From assembly GCA_910588165.1 (NCBI GenBank), contig CAJUOR010000036.1:1-14821 (forward strand): a stretch of 14,821 bases of DNA. The letters are read 5' to 3'. Of this stretch, positions 1-7,276 are shown one piece after another. This DNA is from an uncultured Thomasclavelia sp. GTDB taxonomy: Bacteria; Bacillota_I; Bacilli_A; Erysipelotrichales; Coprobacillaceae. Both the position numbers and the translations under genes were made by a program. How positions within the stretch are numbered: position 1 is the stretch's first letter; the number at the start of each line of letters is the position of its first letter. The notes below the pieces were generated by a model. That model had not been told where the DNA came from. It made no database searches and saw only the letters and a list, made by a program, of their open reading frames with translations.

Positions 1-58
1 TCAACACGAACAACGGCAGGATGGCTATGGGCAACCAACGGATGGCAAGCAATGGTAG
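1..58 (+). other. Possible 3' end of the gene upstream of infB
   Basis: These bases precede infB and probably hold the tail of the previous operon gene, which in Firmicutes is usually a ylxQ (L7Ae-like) or ylxR gene. Three frames are open from the window edge, ending at TAG 56-58, TGA 60-62 or TAA 82-84. None encodes a peptide I recognise, so I cannot choose between them. The heptamer GGATGGC occurs twice, at 19-25 and 40-46. The frame ending at 58 would place its stop codon inside the infB ribosome binding site, which is normal for coupled operon genes. Confidence 0.3.
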
Positions 59-67
59 GTGACAAGT

Positions 68-1942
68 ATGGCAAAAATGAATAACAAAAGAAAGCCAACA
101 AACAATCGTCCGAAACGTAACAATCCAAAGAAAAAACAAAATTTGATTTCTAATATTCCGGCTAAAAAACAAGAGGAAGAAATCATTAACGATGGTGTTA
201 TTGTTTACGAAGAAGGGATTACGGTTGGTGCACTTGCGGATAAATTGCATAAACCGGTTGCGGAAATTAGTAAGTTCTTATTTTTGCTAGGTAAATTATT
301 AACCATTAACTCTTCCTTAGATGATGAAACAGTTGAACTTGTCTGTATGGAATATGGTTATGAAGTAAAAAAACATGTGGAAGTCAGCGAGGTCAATTTT
401 GAAGATATTGAAATCATTGACAATGAAGATGACTTAGTTGGTCGTCCTCCTGTTGTCACAATCATGGGGCACGTTGACCATGGTAAAACAACGTTGTTAG
501 ATGCTATTCGTAATTCATCTGTTGTTGCAGGTGAATTTGGAGGCATTACACAGCATATCGGGGCTTATCAGGTAGATGTCAACGGTAAGAAGGTTACTTT
601 CTTAGATACGCCAGGCCATGAAGCTTTTACAGCGATGAGAGCTCGTGGAGCCCAGGTCACAGATATTGTTATTATTGTGGTTGCAGCTGATGATGGTGTT
701 ATGCCTCAGACTAAAGAAGCCGTTGACCATGCGAAAGCAGCAGGTGTACCGATTGTAGTGGCTGTCAATAAGATTGATAAACCGGGTGCTGATCCTGATC
801 GTATTATGGGTGAAATGTCTGATTTAGGCTTAATGCCGGAAGATTGGGGTGGAGATACGGTTTTCTGCCAAATCTCTGCGAAACAAAATTTAGGTATTGA
901 CGAATTATTGGAAACTTTAACCGTTGTTGCGGAATTAGCTGATTTAAAAGCTAACCCAAATCGTTATGGTTTAGGAACGGTTGTTGAAGGGAAATTAGAT
1001 AAAGGACGTGGACCGGTAGCTACGGTTTTAGTCCAAAACGGAACATTGAGAATAGGCGATCCTATCGTTGTCGGAACAGCTTTTGGACGTGTCAGACAAA
1101 TGTTAGATGACAAAGGTCGTGAAATGGCTACTGCCAGACCGGCGATGCCAGTTGAGATTACCGGGTTAAACGACGTACCAAGTGCCGGTGATAAATTCAT
1201 GGCATTTGCAACTGAAAAAGAAGCTAGACACATCGGTGAACAGCGTTTGAAAGCACGTCAAGAAAGAGAACGTGGCACAAGCACTGCAATGTCATTAGAT
1301 GATTTGTATGCTCAAATCAATAGCGGTAATGTTCAAGATATCAATATTATCGTTAAAGCCGACGTTCAAGGAACTGCTGAAGCGGTTAAAGCTTCATTAG
1401 AAAAAGTGACAATGGATAATATCCATGTTAAAGTTATTCGTTCGACTGTCGGTGCGATTTCCGAATCTGATGTCTTATTAGCCAGTGCTTCAAAAGCGAT
1501 TATCTACGGTTTCAACGTTCGCCCTGATGCCAACGTTCGAAAGAAAGCGGAAAGCGAAGGGGTAGAAATTCGTCTACACAACATTATCTATAAGATGATT
1601 GAAGAAATCGAAGCAGCGATGAAAGGTATGTTAGCACCTGAAATTCAAGAGGTTGTCATTGGACAAGCTGAAATTCGCCAAGTTATCAAAGTATCAAAAG
1701 TCGGTTCAATTGCCGGAAGTTATGTTACAGATGGATGTATTCGTCGTGACTGCGGTGTGCGTTTGATTCGTGAAGGTGTCGTTATTTATGAAGGTAAACT
1801 CGGTTCATTGCGTCGTTTCCAAAATGATGCCAAGGAAGTTCAGACCGGTTATGAATGCGGTATGACTATCGAAAACTACAACGACATCAAAGAAGGCGAT
1901 ATTATCGAGGGCTTTGAAATGCAGGAGGTTGCAAGAAAGTAG
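68..1942 (+). CDS. infB: Translation initiation factor IF-2
   Basis: IF-2 is the GTPase that brings fMet-tRNA to the 30S subunit and promotes 50S joining. From the N-terminus there is a short Lys/Asn-rich basic tail (about residues 1-35), an IF2_N helical domain (about 44-97), and the GTPase domain with G1 GHVDHGKT (134-141), G3 DTPGH (180-184), G4 NKID (234-237) and G5 SAK (270-272). The beta-barrel domain II and the C-terminal IF-2 domains follow. At 624 aa it is shorter than the Bacillus protein (about 716 aa) because the N-terminal linker is reduced. A GTG in frame at 59 would give 627 aa, but AGGTGA at 57-62 sits 5 nt before ATG 68, so I prefer 68. It ends 2 nt before rbfA, and no ylxP lies between them. 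Confidence 0.97.
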   Translation: MAKMNNKRKPTNNRPKRNNPKKKQNLISNIPAKKQEEEIINDGVIVYEEGITVGALADKLHKPVAEISKFLFLLGKLLTINSSLDDETVELVCMEYGYEVKKHVEVSEVNFEDIEIIDNEDDLVGRPPVVTIMGHVDHGKTTLLDAIRNSSVVAGEFGGITQHIGAYQVDVNGKKVTFLDTPGHEAFTAMRARGAQVTDIVIIVVAADDGVMPQTKEAVDHAKAAGVPIVVAVNKIDKPGADPDRIMGEMSDLGLMPEDWGGDTVFCQISAKQNLGIDELLETLTVVAELADLKANPNRYGLGTVVEGKLDKGRGPVATVLVQNGTLRIGDPIVVGTAFGRVRQMLDDKGREMATARPAMPVEITGLNDVPSAGDKFMAFATEKEARHIGEQRLKARQERERGTSTAMSLDDLYAQINSGNVQDINIIVKADVQGTAEAVKASLEKVTMDNIHVKVIRSTVGAISESDVLLASASKAIIYGFNVRPDANVRKKAESEGVEIRLHNIIYKMIEEIEAAMKGMLAPEIQEVVIGQAEIRQVIKVSKVGSIAGSYVTDGCIRRDCGVRLIREGVVIYEGKLGSLRRFQNDAKEVQTGYECGMTIENYNDIKEGDIIEGFEMQEVARK

Positions 1943-1944
1943 TT

Positions 1945-2301
1945 ATGAGCGTTAAAAAAGATAAGATTAATGGCATTATTCAGCGTGAATTAACGGAGAT
2001 TTTAGCTACTGAAGTTCGTGATCCTAAAATCGGTTTTATTACGATTACAGCAGTTGAAACGACTAGCGATTTATCTTATGCTAAGGTCTTTGTTACATTT
2101 TTAGGTAAAGATTATAAGAAACGTGATGGTATGGAAGCCTTAAAGCGTTCTAACGGTTTCATTCGTTCGCTTTTAGCTAAGCGTTTAACAACTCGCAAAG
2201 TACCGGAATTAAAGTTTGTCTTAGATACTTCTTTGGATTACGGTAATCATATTGAAAGCCTTCTGAAAGATATTAAAACACAAGAGGATACAGGAGAATA
2301 A
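1945..2301 (+). CDS. rbfA: 30S ribosome-binding factor RbfA
   Basis: RbfA binds immature 30S subunits and helps 16S rRNA 5'-end maturation, notably during cold adaptation. The 118-aa length is typical. The sequence carries the family's KH-like pattern: an N-terminal helix with the INGIIQREL segment, then VRDPKIGFITIT, the strand motif LSYAKVFVTFLG, and a C-terminal stretch ending VPELKFVLDTSLDYGNHIE. The start lies 2 nt after the infB stop. The nearest strong ribosome binding site, AGGAGGTT at 1923-1930, is 14 nt upstream inside infB, which is longer than ideal, so translational coupling to infB is likely. The last codons and the stop lie inside an intrinsic terminator. In many Firmicutes truB and ribF follow rbfA, but here the transcript ends. 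Confidence 0.95.
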   Translation: MSVKKDKINGIIQRELTEILATEVRDPKIGFITITAVETTSDLSYAKVFVTFLGKDYKKRDGMEALKRSNGFIRSLLAKRLTTRKVPELKFVLDTSLDYGNHIESLLKDIKTQEDTGE

Positions 2302-2317
2302 TCCTGTATCTTTTTTT
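2287..2317 (+). terminator. Intrinsic terminator after rbfA
   Basis: A perfect 9-bp stem (GATACAGGA 2287-2295 with TCCTGTATC 2302-2310) closes a 6-nt loop and is followed by seven T (2311-2317). The rbfA stop codon TAA (2299-2301) lies in the loop, so the end of the coding sequence doubles as the terminator. Confidence 0.92.
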
Positions 2318-2334
2318 AAAAGTACCGCACTTTT
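2318..2334 (+). repeat. Short inverted repeat before the nagA promoter
   Basis: AAAAGT (2318-2323) and ACTTTT (2329-2334) are perfect inverted arms around ACCGC, and a flanking T/A pair extends them to 7 bp. ATTTTT follows. It could be a weak second terminator hairpin behind the rbfA terminator, or an operator next to the -35 region of nagA. The sequence alone does not decide. Confidence 0.4.
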
Positions 2335-2335
2335 A

Positions 2336-2364
2336 TTTTTAAATGAAAGCGATTGTGCTATAAT
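2336..2364 (+). promoter_or_regulatory. Sigma-A type promoter of nagA, extended -10
   Basis: TATAAT at 2359-2364 is preceded directly by TGC (2356-2358), making a consensus extended -10 element. The -35 position (2336-2341, TTTTTA) is poor, as is common for extended -10 promoters. It lies between the rbfA terminator and the nagA ribosome binding site AAGGAGG at 2371-2377. Confidence 0.72.
2344..2357 (+). promoter_or_regulatory. Possible degenerate CcpA (cre) site
   Basis: TGAAAGCGATTGTG matches the left half and central CG of the catabolite-response consensus TGWNANCGNTNWCA, but the last three positions do not fit. It lies in the spacer of the nagA promoter, where a cre site would repress. 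CcpA control of GlcNAc genes is known in Firmicutes. The mismatches make this only a suggestion. Confidence 0.25.
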
Positions 2365-2386
2365 ATAGCCAAGGAGGTTATTTTTC

Positions 2387-3526
2387 ATGAAAAAAATTAT
2401 AACAAATGGAACAATCATTTTGAAAGATAGTTTAATGAAACAAAACATCTTAATCGATGGTGATACAATTGTGGGTTTTACAACCGACATACCTGAAGGA
2501 TATGAAGTGATTGATGCGATGGGACATTATGTAGCACCGGGGTTTGTCGATGTTCATACCCACGGGCGAAATGCTTTTGATACGATGGATGGTATATATG
2601 AAGCGATTGACACCATTAGTATTAACTGTATGAAAACAGGAGTAACAAGCGTTTTGCCAACGACAATGACACAGTCCATTCCTTTAACAAAACGTGCGAT
2701 TCAAAACTGTGTGGATTATATGGGACATGAAAATGGGGCAAAGATTGCAGGTGTTCACATGGAAGGACCTTTTATCGAGGTTAAGAAAAAAGGTGCTCAA
2801 CCCGGTGAATATGTTTTAGCACCTAGTATTGAACAGTTTGAAGAAATGGTGAATGGTAATCATCAAGCAATTGCTTTGATTACTGTTGCACCTGAGGTAG
2901 CAGGTATGTCTTCTTTCATTCACTACTTAAATAATTTAGGCATTACGGTAAGTATGGGACATACAAATGCCAATTATGAAGAAGCGAAAGCCGGATTTAG
3001 AGAAGGGATTACGCATTCAACACATACATATAATGCGATGAATGGTTTTACGCACCGTGAACCAGGGGCAGTTGGGGCTATCTTCGATAGTGACGGAGTC
3101 TATGCGGAATTGATTTTAGATGGTATCCATGTTCACTTTGCAGCCGCTAAAACTTTAATCAAAGAAAAAGGTATTGATAAAGTTTGTTTAATTACCGATT
3201 CTATGGAAGCTGCGGGCTTGCATGAAGGGAAATATCAGTTAGGTGGTCAAGATGTTTATGTGAAAAACGGTGAAGCACGTTTAGCTGACGGTACATTAGC
3301 GGGCAGCGTTTTAAATATGAATGTCGCAGTCAAAAATGCTTACCAAAAATTGCATTTACCGATTTATGAAGCTGTTCGTATGGCGTCATATAATCCCGCA
3401 ATGTCGATTAACCGTCATGAAATCGGAGAGATTGCACCAAATAAAAAAGCCGATTTATTGGTAATTAACGATAATATCGATATTTTGAAAGTCTTAATTA
3501 ACGGAGAGGAGAAATACACGGTATGA
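2387..3526 (+). CDS. nagA: N-acetylglucosamine-6-phosphate deacetylase
   Basis: NagA removes acetate from GlcNAc-6-phosphate to give glucosamine-6-phosphate, in cytoplasmic amino-sugar catabolism and cell-wall recycling. The 379-aa length is normal for the amidohydrolase family. Visible landmarks are the HTH motif (H57, H59), HMEGPF with metal ligand E126, GHT with H192, HTYNAMN with H213 (metal ligand), the substrate-binding LILDGIHVH segment, and LITDSMEAAG with the catalytic D271. The start is supported by AAGGAGG at 2371-2377, 9 nt before ATG. No nagB (deaminase) is adjacent, so glucosamine-6-P must be handled by genes elsewhere. It overlaps the next gene by 4 nt (ATGA), implying coupled translation from the promoter at 2336-2364. 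Confidence 0.96.
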   Translation: MKKIITNGTIILKDSLMKQNILIDGDTIVGFTTDIPEGYEVIDAMGHYVAPGFVDVHTHGRNAFDTMDGIYEAIDTISINCMKTGVTSVLPTTMTQSIPLTKRAIQNCVDYMGHENGAKIAGVHMEGPFIEVKKKGAQPGEYVLAPSIEQFEEMVNGNHQAIALITVAPEVAGMSSFIHYLNNLGITVSMGHTNANYEEAKAGFREGITHSTHTYNAMNGFTHREPGAVGAIFDSDGVYAELILDGIHVHFAAAKTLIKEKGIDKVCLITDSMEAAGLHEGKYQLGGQDVYVKNGEARLADGTLAGSVLNMNVAVKNAYQKLHLPIYEAVRMASYNPAMSINRHEIGEIAPNKKADLLVINDNIDILKVLINGEEKYTV

Positions 3527-4401
3527 TTATCTTAAAGAATAATGATTTGGAAGTAGCTTTGCATCCTAAAGGAGCAGAGATTCATCGAATTATCGGTCAG
3601 CACGATCATATTAACTATATGTGGAGAAGAGATCCGATTCTTTGGGCAAACAGTGCGCCAATTCTTTTTCCATTTGTGGGGGCTGTCAATAACGATGAGT
3701 TTAGAATTGATGGTAAAACTTATACGATGACACAGCATGGCTTTGCCCGTCACAGTGAATTTGCGACAGAAAAGATTTCCGATACGGAAGTTGTTTTTAC
3801 CTTAACAAGCACTGATTATATTAAAGAACATTATCCGTATTTGTTTGAACTTAAGGTGACCTATCGTTTAGAAAATAACGTTTTGGTTTGTCATTGTGCT
3901 GTGAAAAATACCGATGAGAAGCCAATTACTTTCGGAATTGGCGGACATCCGGCTTTTGCGTGTCCGCTGATGGAAAACGAACATAGTAACGATTACTATA
4001 TCGAATTCAGTGAGTATGAAACCTTAGAAAGGAAGATGATTGATGTAGAAAAACGAGGTATGTCATACGAAACGCGTCCGCTATTCGATAATGAAAAACG
4101 TTTCTTTGTCCGTCAGGCGATGTTTGATACAGATGCTGTTGTCGTTAAGAATTTCAAAAGTGAAAGTGTGGCATTAAAATCATTAAATCATGATAAATCA
4201 ATTGTTTTCCATATGAAAGGCTTTGAGCATTTAGGTATTTGGGCAGGTAATCATGTGGGTGGATTGATTGCGATTGAACCATGGGTAGGTCATAATGATT
4301 ACGTTGGCTTTACCGGTGAATTTAAAGAAAAAGAGGGTGTGCGCACCATTGCACCAAATGAAGTATTTGAATGTGAGTTTGATGTAGAAATCAATCAGTA
4401 A
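3523..4401 (+). CDS. Aldose 1-epimerase family protein, LacX-like
   Basis: This 292-aa protein belongs to the galactose mutarotase-like fold, in the subgroup with LacX. Members interconvert alpha and beta anomers of sugars or hexose phosphates, and the exact substrate here is not known. Diagnostic segments are LFPFVG near the N-terminus, HGFAR with H72, GGHPAF with H142 (expected general acid), and IAIEPW with E252 (expected general base). ATG 3523 overlaps the nagA stop (ATGA), and a purine-rich GGAGAGGAG at 3503-3511 serves as ribosome binding site. Operon pairing with nagA suggests an amino-sugar or its phosphate as substrate, but LacX-like proteins occur next to many sugar genes, so this is inference only. 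Confidence 0.88.
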   Translation: MIILKNNDLEVALHPKGAEIHRIIGQHDHINYMWRRDPILWANSAPILFPFVGAVNNDEFRIDGKTYTMTQHGFARHSEFATEKISDTEVVFTLTSTDYIKEHYPYLFELKVTYRLENNVLVCHCAVKNTDEKPITFGIGGHPAFACPLMENEHSNDYYIEFSEYETLERKMIDVEKRGMSYETRPLFDNEKRFFVRQAMFDTDAVVVKNFKSESVALKSLNHDKSIVFHMKGFEHLGIWAGNHVGGLIAIEPWVGHNDYVGFTGEFKEKEGVRTIAPNEVFECEFDVEINQ

Positions 4402-4406
4402 ATAAG

Positions 4407-4430
4407 AGGGGACAAAAAAATGTCCCCTTT
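4407..4430 (+). terminator. Terminator-like hairpin after the nagA unit
   Basis: AGGGGACA (4407-4414) pairs perfectly with TGTCCCCT (4421-4428) around a loop of six A. Only three T (4428-4430) follow before AGATTATG, so termination may be partial. The stem is GC-rich and starts 6 nt after the epimerase stop codon. Confidence 0.65.
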
Positions 4431-4472
4431 AGATTATGAGAAAATAAAATAACATGAAAGGCGGTAAGGTAG

Positions 4473-5843
4473 ATGAAGGCAGATGAATTATTAACAAGAT
4501 AGCGAACTTTTTTTTATAAGCGGTAAAACTTTATCCATTTCATAACGTAAGCAAGCTTTAAAAAAATTAAGGCAAGCAATTGAAATATATGAGAAGCAAC
4601 TGTTTCAAGCTTTAAAACAAGACTTAGGAAAAAGTCAATCAGAAAGCTATATGAGTGAAATAGGCTTAGTTAAATCTGAAATTTCTTATATGCTAAGGCA
4701 TCTTTCACATTTTGCCAAAGAAAAAAGAGTTCATACGCCTTTGGCTCAAATGTTTTCAAGAAGTTTTGAAAAACCAAGCCCCTATGGTAACGTACTGATT
4801 TTAAGCCCATGGAACTATCCTTTCTTGTTGACGATTGAGCCATTAGTTGATGTCCTTGCTGCCGGGAATACAGCTATTTTAAAGCCAAGTGGCTATAGCC
4901 CACAGACCTCATTAGTGATTAAAGAAATGATTGAGAGTTGTTTTGATCAAGACTATGTAGCGGTCGTTACCGGTGGAAGAAATGAGAATAATCAGTTATT
5001 AGCACTGAATTTCGATTATATTTTCTTTACCGGAAGCAAAAAAGTAGGGTGTATGGTAATGGAAAAAGCGGCTTTACATTTAACGCCTATTACTTTGGAG
5101 TTAGTGGTAAAAGTCCTTGTATTGTCGACCGGTCGGCGAATATTCCTTTAGCTGCTAAACGCATTGTGTTCGGTAAATTTTTGAACTGTGGGCAAACTTG
5201 CATTGCACCCAATTATATTTATTGTCAAAAAAGTATTAAAGACGCTTTAGTTAGCGAATTGAAAAAACAGATAAGATTACAATATGGGCAAGACCCTTTG
5301 CATAATGCTGATTATGGTAAAATTGTCAATGAAAAGCATTTTCAAAGGTTGACCGATTTAATTGATGAAAAGAAAGTAGTTGCAGGCGGCAAAAACAATC
5401 AAGCAACCTTGCAGATAGAACCGACGCTTTTAGATAATGTGATATGGCAAGATAGTGTCATGGCTGATGAAATCTTCGGACCTATTTTACCTATTCTAAC
5501 TTTTGATGCGCTTGAAGAAATTATTCAAACAATCAATGCACAACCTAGTCCTTTGGCTTTATATATTTTTTCATCTAATCGCCAAAATATCAATGTACTT
5601 AAAAATCGCATAGCGTTTGGTGGTGGCTGTATTAACGATGTGCTTATTCATTTAGTCACAAGTCATTTAGGCTTTGGAGGTGTGAAGGAAAGCGGTATGG
5701 GGGCATATCATGGACGCTATGGCTTTGAAACTTTTAGTCATAAAAAAAGCATGGTGGATAAAAAGACCATTTTAGATTTACCGATGCGCTATCAACCTTA
5801 TACGAAATGGAAAGCTATTTTAGTACGACTGTTTGTAAGATAA
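4473..5843 (+). pseudogene. Broken aldehyde dehydrogenase (class 3-like ALDH)
   Basis: The frames together spell an ALDH related to bacterial NAD(P)-dependent fatty-aldehyde dehydrogenases (ALDH3 type), about 455 residues, ending in the usual LPMRYQPYT tail. Four lesions interrupt it. (1) TAG 4500-4502 stands where a Gln codon (CAG) fits, in MKADELLTR[Q]RTFF. (2) The run of eight T (4508-4515) holds one extra T, shifting frame before ISGKTLSIS. (3) TAA 4543-4545 interrupts just before RKQALKKLRQ. (4) One base is missing near 5104, so TLELGGKSP reads TLELVVKV until frame is lost. Open pieces remain at 4546-5151 and 5049-5843. The catalytic Cys (GQTC, codon 5199-5201) and the Glu codon (5098-5100) survive but in different frames. 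A functional full-length product is not expected. Two substitutions plus two indels argue against simple sequencing error. Confidence 0.93.
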
Positions 5844-5877
5844 AAAAACAAGTGGTAATTTTTACGCACTTGTTTTT
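5842..5877. terminator. Bidirectional intrinsic terminator
   Basis: The stem CAAGTG (5849-5854) with CACTTG (5867-5872) extends inward through GTAA/TTAC with one unpaired G, and outward through A5844-5848 with T5873-5877. On the plus strand a T run follows; on the minus strand the A run 5842-5848 gives a T run. It therefore can end both the ALDH pseudogene transcript and the minus-strand gene whose stop lies at 5876-5878. Confidence 0.85.
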
Positions 5878-6196
5878 AACTTGGTTTTTTTTCATTCCAT
5901 TTTTTAGCTTTCAAATAAATCTTTGAATGTTTTTTATTGAGAAGATAGATAACTTCCTCTAAATTTTCCAATTCACGATGCATGAATTGATATTCTTGAC
6001 GATCTTTAGCGTTTGATAAATTTGAAGCAATACTTCTCATTTTATCGTTTAAGTCATTGATTTTAGCTTCTAGGTAGGCATCGGTCAAGTCTTCAATTGA
6101 ATAACATATCCCATCTGCAAGTTCAAGCCGTTCCTTAATGTTTTCAATACGTTTAAGTTTGTCTTTAAACAAAGCTGTTTTATCTTTATATCTCAT
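5876..6196 (-). CDS. Hypothetical helical protein, 106 aa
   Basis: I do not recognise a family. The product is highly charged (many Lys, Glu and Asp), has no signal peptide or membrane segment, and looks all-helical with coiled-coil potential. Repeated Leu/Ile spacing runs through residues about 8-30, 40-65 and 72-90. ATG 6196 is preceded on the minus strand by AGGTGA with 4 nt spacing, and the frame stays open to a terminator that also serves this strand, so the gene is credible. It lies 46 nt downstream of the YrzE-like gene on the same strand and may share its transcript. No DNA-binding or catalytic motif is apparent. Confidence 0.72.
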   Translation of the reverse strand: MRYKDKTALFKDKLKRIENIKERLELADGICYSIEDLTDAYLEAKINDLNDKMRSIASNLSNAKDRQEYQFMHRELENLEEVIYLLNKKHSKIYLKAKKWNEKKPS

Positions 6197-6242
6197 ATCA
6201 TCACCTAATATATATTGTGTCTTTTCCTTAACCTTTTTATGC

Positions 6243-6587
6243 TTACTTTTTAATGAAGTTTACAATAAGTATGCTGACCATGATAATTAAGTTTTTAATT
6301 AAAAGATTAAACAAGTTAAAATGGTGCCATAATAGTAAAGTAGAGATAATGGTGTAGATTAAACAGAAAAGAAAACCTTTGAACAATCTTTTTTCCTCTG
6401 TTAATAAACCAAAACCTAATCCTGCAACAACTAAAACCAAATATGAGCAAATTTTAGTGGCAAGATTGTAAAAAGTGGGCTGTAAGTGGGCATAATGGAA
6501 AAGCGAAGCGAAAATAACCGCAAATAACAAATAGGATAGATAAATGAAAGAAAGCATACCGCCATAGGTTAAAAGTGTTTTTTTCAT
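6243..6587 (-). CDS. YrzE-like four-helix membrane protein (TIGR04086 family)
   Basis: The 114-aa product is almost entirely hydrophobic, with four predicted membrane helices at about residues 8-30, 42-63, 68-88 and 93-112. A short charged TEEKRLFKG linker follows helix 2. Size, topology and position next to DUF421, SpoVB-like and ComN-like genes match the YrzE/TIGR04086 membrane proteins of Firmicutes, whose role is unknown. AAGGAGG (6594-6600, read on the minus strand) is 6 nt before ATG 6587, fixing the start. It diverges from the DUF421 gene across 59 bp that must hold both promoters. The family call rests more on topology and neighbourhood than on motifs. Confidence 0.7.
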   Translation of the reverse strand: MKKTLLTYGGMLSFIYLSYLLFAVIFASLFHYAHLQPTFYNLATKICSYLVLVVAGLGFGLLTEEKRLFKGFLFCLIYTIISTLLLWHHFNLFNLLIKNLIIMVSILIVNFIKK

Positions 6588-6646
6588 AGAATTCCTCCTT
6601 TATATTTATTTATGAAACGAAGCAAAATTTTAGAACGGGTGATAGA

Positions 6647-7276
6647 ATGGAATATTTAGTTGTAATCGTAAAGAGTTTATTTTGTTATGGATATTTGATT
6701 GTCCTTTTACGCCTTTTGGGTAAAAAAGAATTCAGTCAGTTGAACATTTTCGACTTTGTAGTGTTTTTAGTCTTGGCGGATTTAATGGCCATTGCCTTTG
6801 AAACAGGGCAAGGTTTACTGAATGCCATCATAGCAACTTCAACCTTAGCTTTAGCTGATTATATTTGTTCTATAATTTCCTTAAAGAATAAGAAAATGCG
6901 AGATATTTTAGAAGGGACGCCAAGCTATATTATTACACGAGGCAAAATCAACTATGAGAAAATGAAAGCTTTAAAATATACAACAGATGCCCTAGCACAG
7001 CATTTGCGTCAAAAAGGGGTTTCGAGTGTTTCCGAGGTAGCTTTCGCTATTTTGGAAACGAATGGGCAATTATCCGTTATTAAGCGTCAAGATAATCAAG
7101 TGCTGTATCCAGAACCAGTTATTATGGACGGGAAAATCATGGAAGATGCTTTGAAAAATTTAGGTTATGACGAATCTTGGTTGAGAAAAAAGATAAAACT
7201 TCAAGGCGATCCGAAGATTGAAGATATTGTTTATTGTGTGGTAGAAAAGGACCGGTTATACTTTTTGGAGAAATAA
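6647..7276 (+). CDS. DUF421 (YetF/YrbG family) membrane protein
   Basis: This 209-aa protein shows the DUF421 layout: hydrophobic segments at about residues 5-22, 33-54 and 58-78, joined by the signature LLRLLGKKEFSQLNIFDFVV, then a cytoplasmic alpha/beta domain. That domain carries SVSEVAFAILETNGQLSVIKR and, near the end, the LYPEPVIMDGKI segment. The family is common in Firmicutes; some members influence spore germination in Bacillus, but the biochemical role is unsettled. GGTGAT just before ATG 6647 is the ribosome binding site. The gene runs convergent with the flippase gene and their 3' ends overlap by 21 nt (7256-7276), with no terminator visible between them. Confidence 0.9.
   Translation: MEYLVVIVKSLFCYGYLIVLLRLLGKKEFSQLNIFDFVVFLVLADLMAIAFETGQGLLNAIIATSTLALADYICSIISLKNKKMRDILEGTPSYIITRGKINYEKMKALKYTTDALAQHLRQKGVSSVSEVAFAILETNGQLSVIKRQDNQVLYPEPVIMDGKIMEDALKNLGYDESWLRKKIKLQGDPKIEDIVYCVVEKDRLYFLEK

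Noticed and set aside
358..546. Minus-strand open frame inside infB (62 aa)
   Set aside because: It lies wholly antisense to the conserved IF-2 domains, with no recognisable protein or good ribosome binding site.
964..1233. Minus-strand open frame inside infB (89 aa)
   Set aside because: Antisense shadow of conserved infB codons.
2324..2332. ACCGCACTT, identical to the reverse complement of the Haemophilus uptake signal core AAGTGCGGT
   Set aside because: It is the only copy I found in the window, a 9-mer is expected by chance in roughly one of ten such windows, and the genes are Firmicutes-like rather than Pasteurellaceae.
2221..2490. Minus-strand open frame across the rbfA-nagA junction (89 aa)
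   Set aside because: It would run through the rbfA terminator and nagA promoter, and the peptide has no family features.
3532..3753. Minus-strand open frame inside the epimerase gene (73 aa)
   Set aside because: Antisense to a conserved enzyme with no independent support.
4508..4515. Programmed frameshifting at the eight-T run in the ALDH gene
   Set aside because: Two in-frame stop codons and a second frameshift would still block the product, so decay explains the data better.
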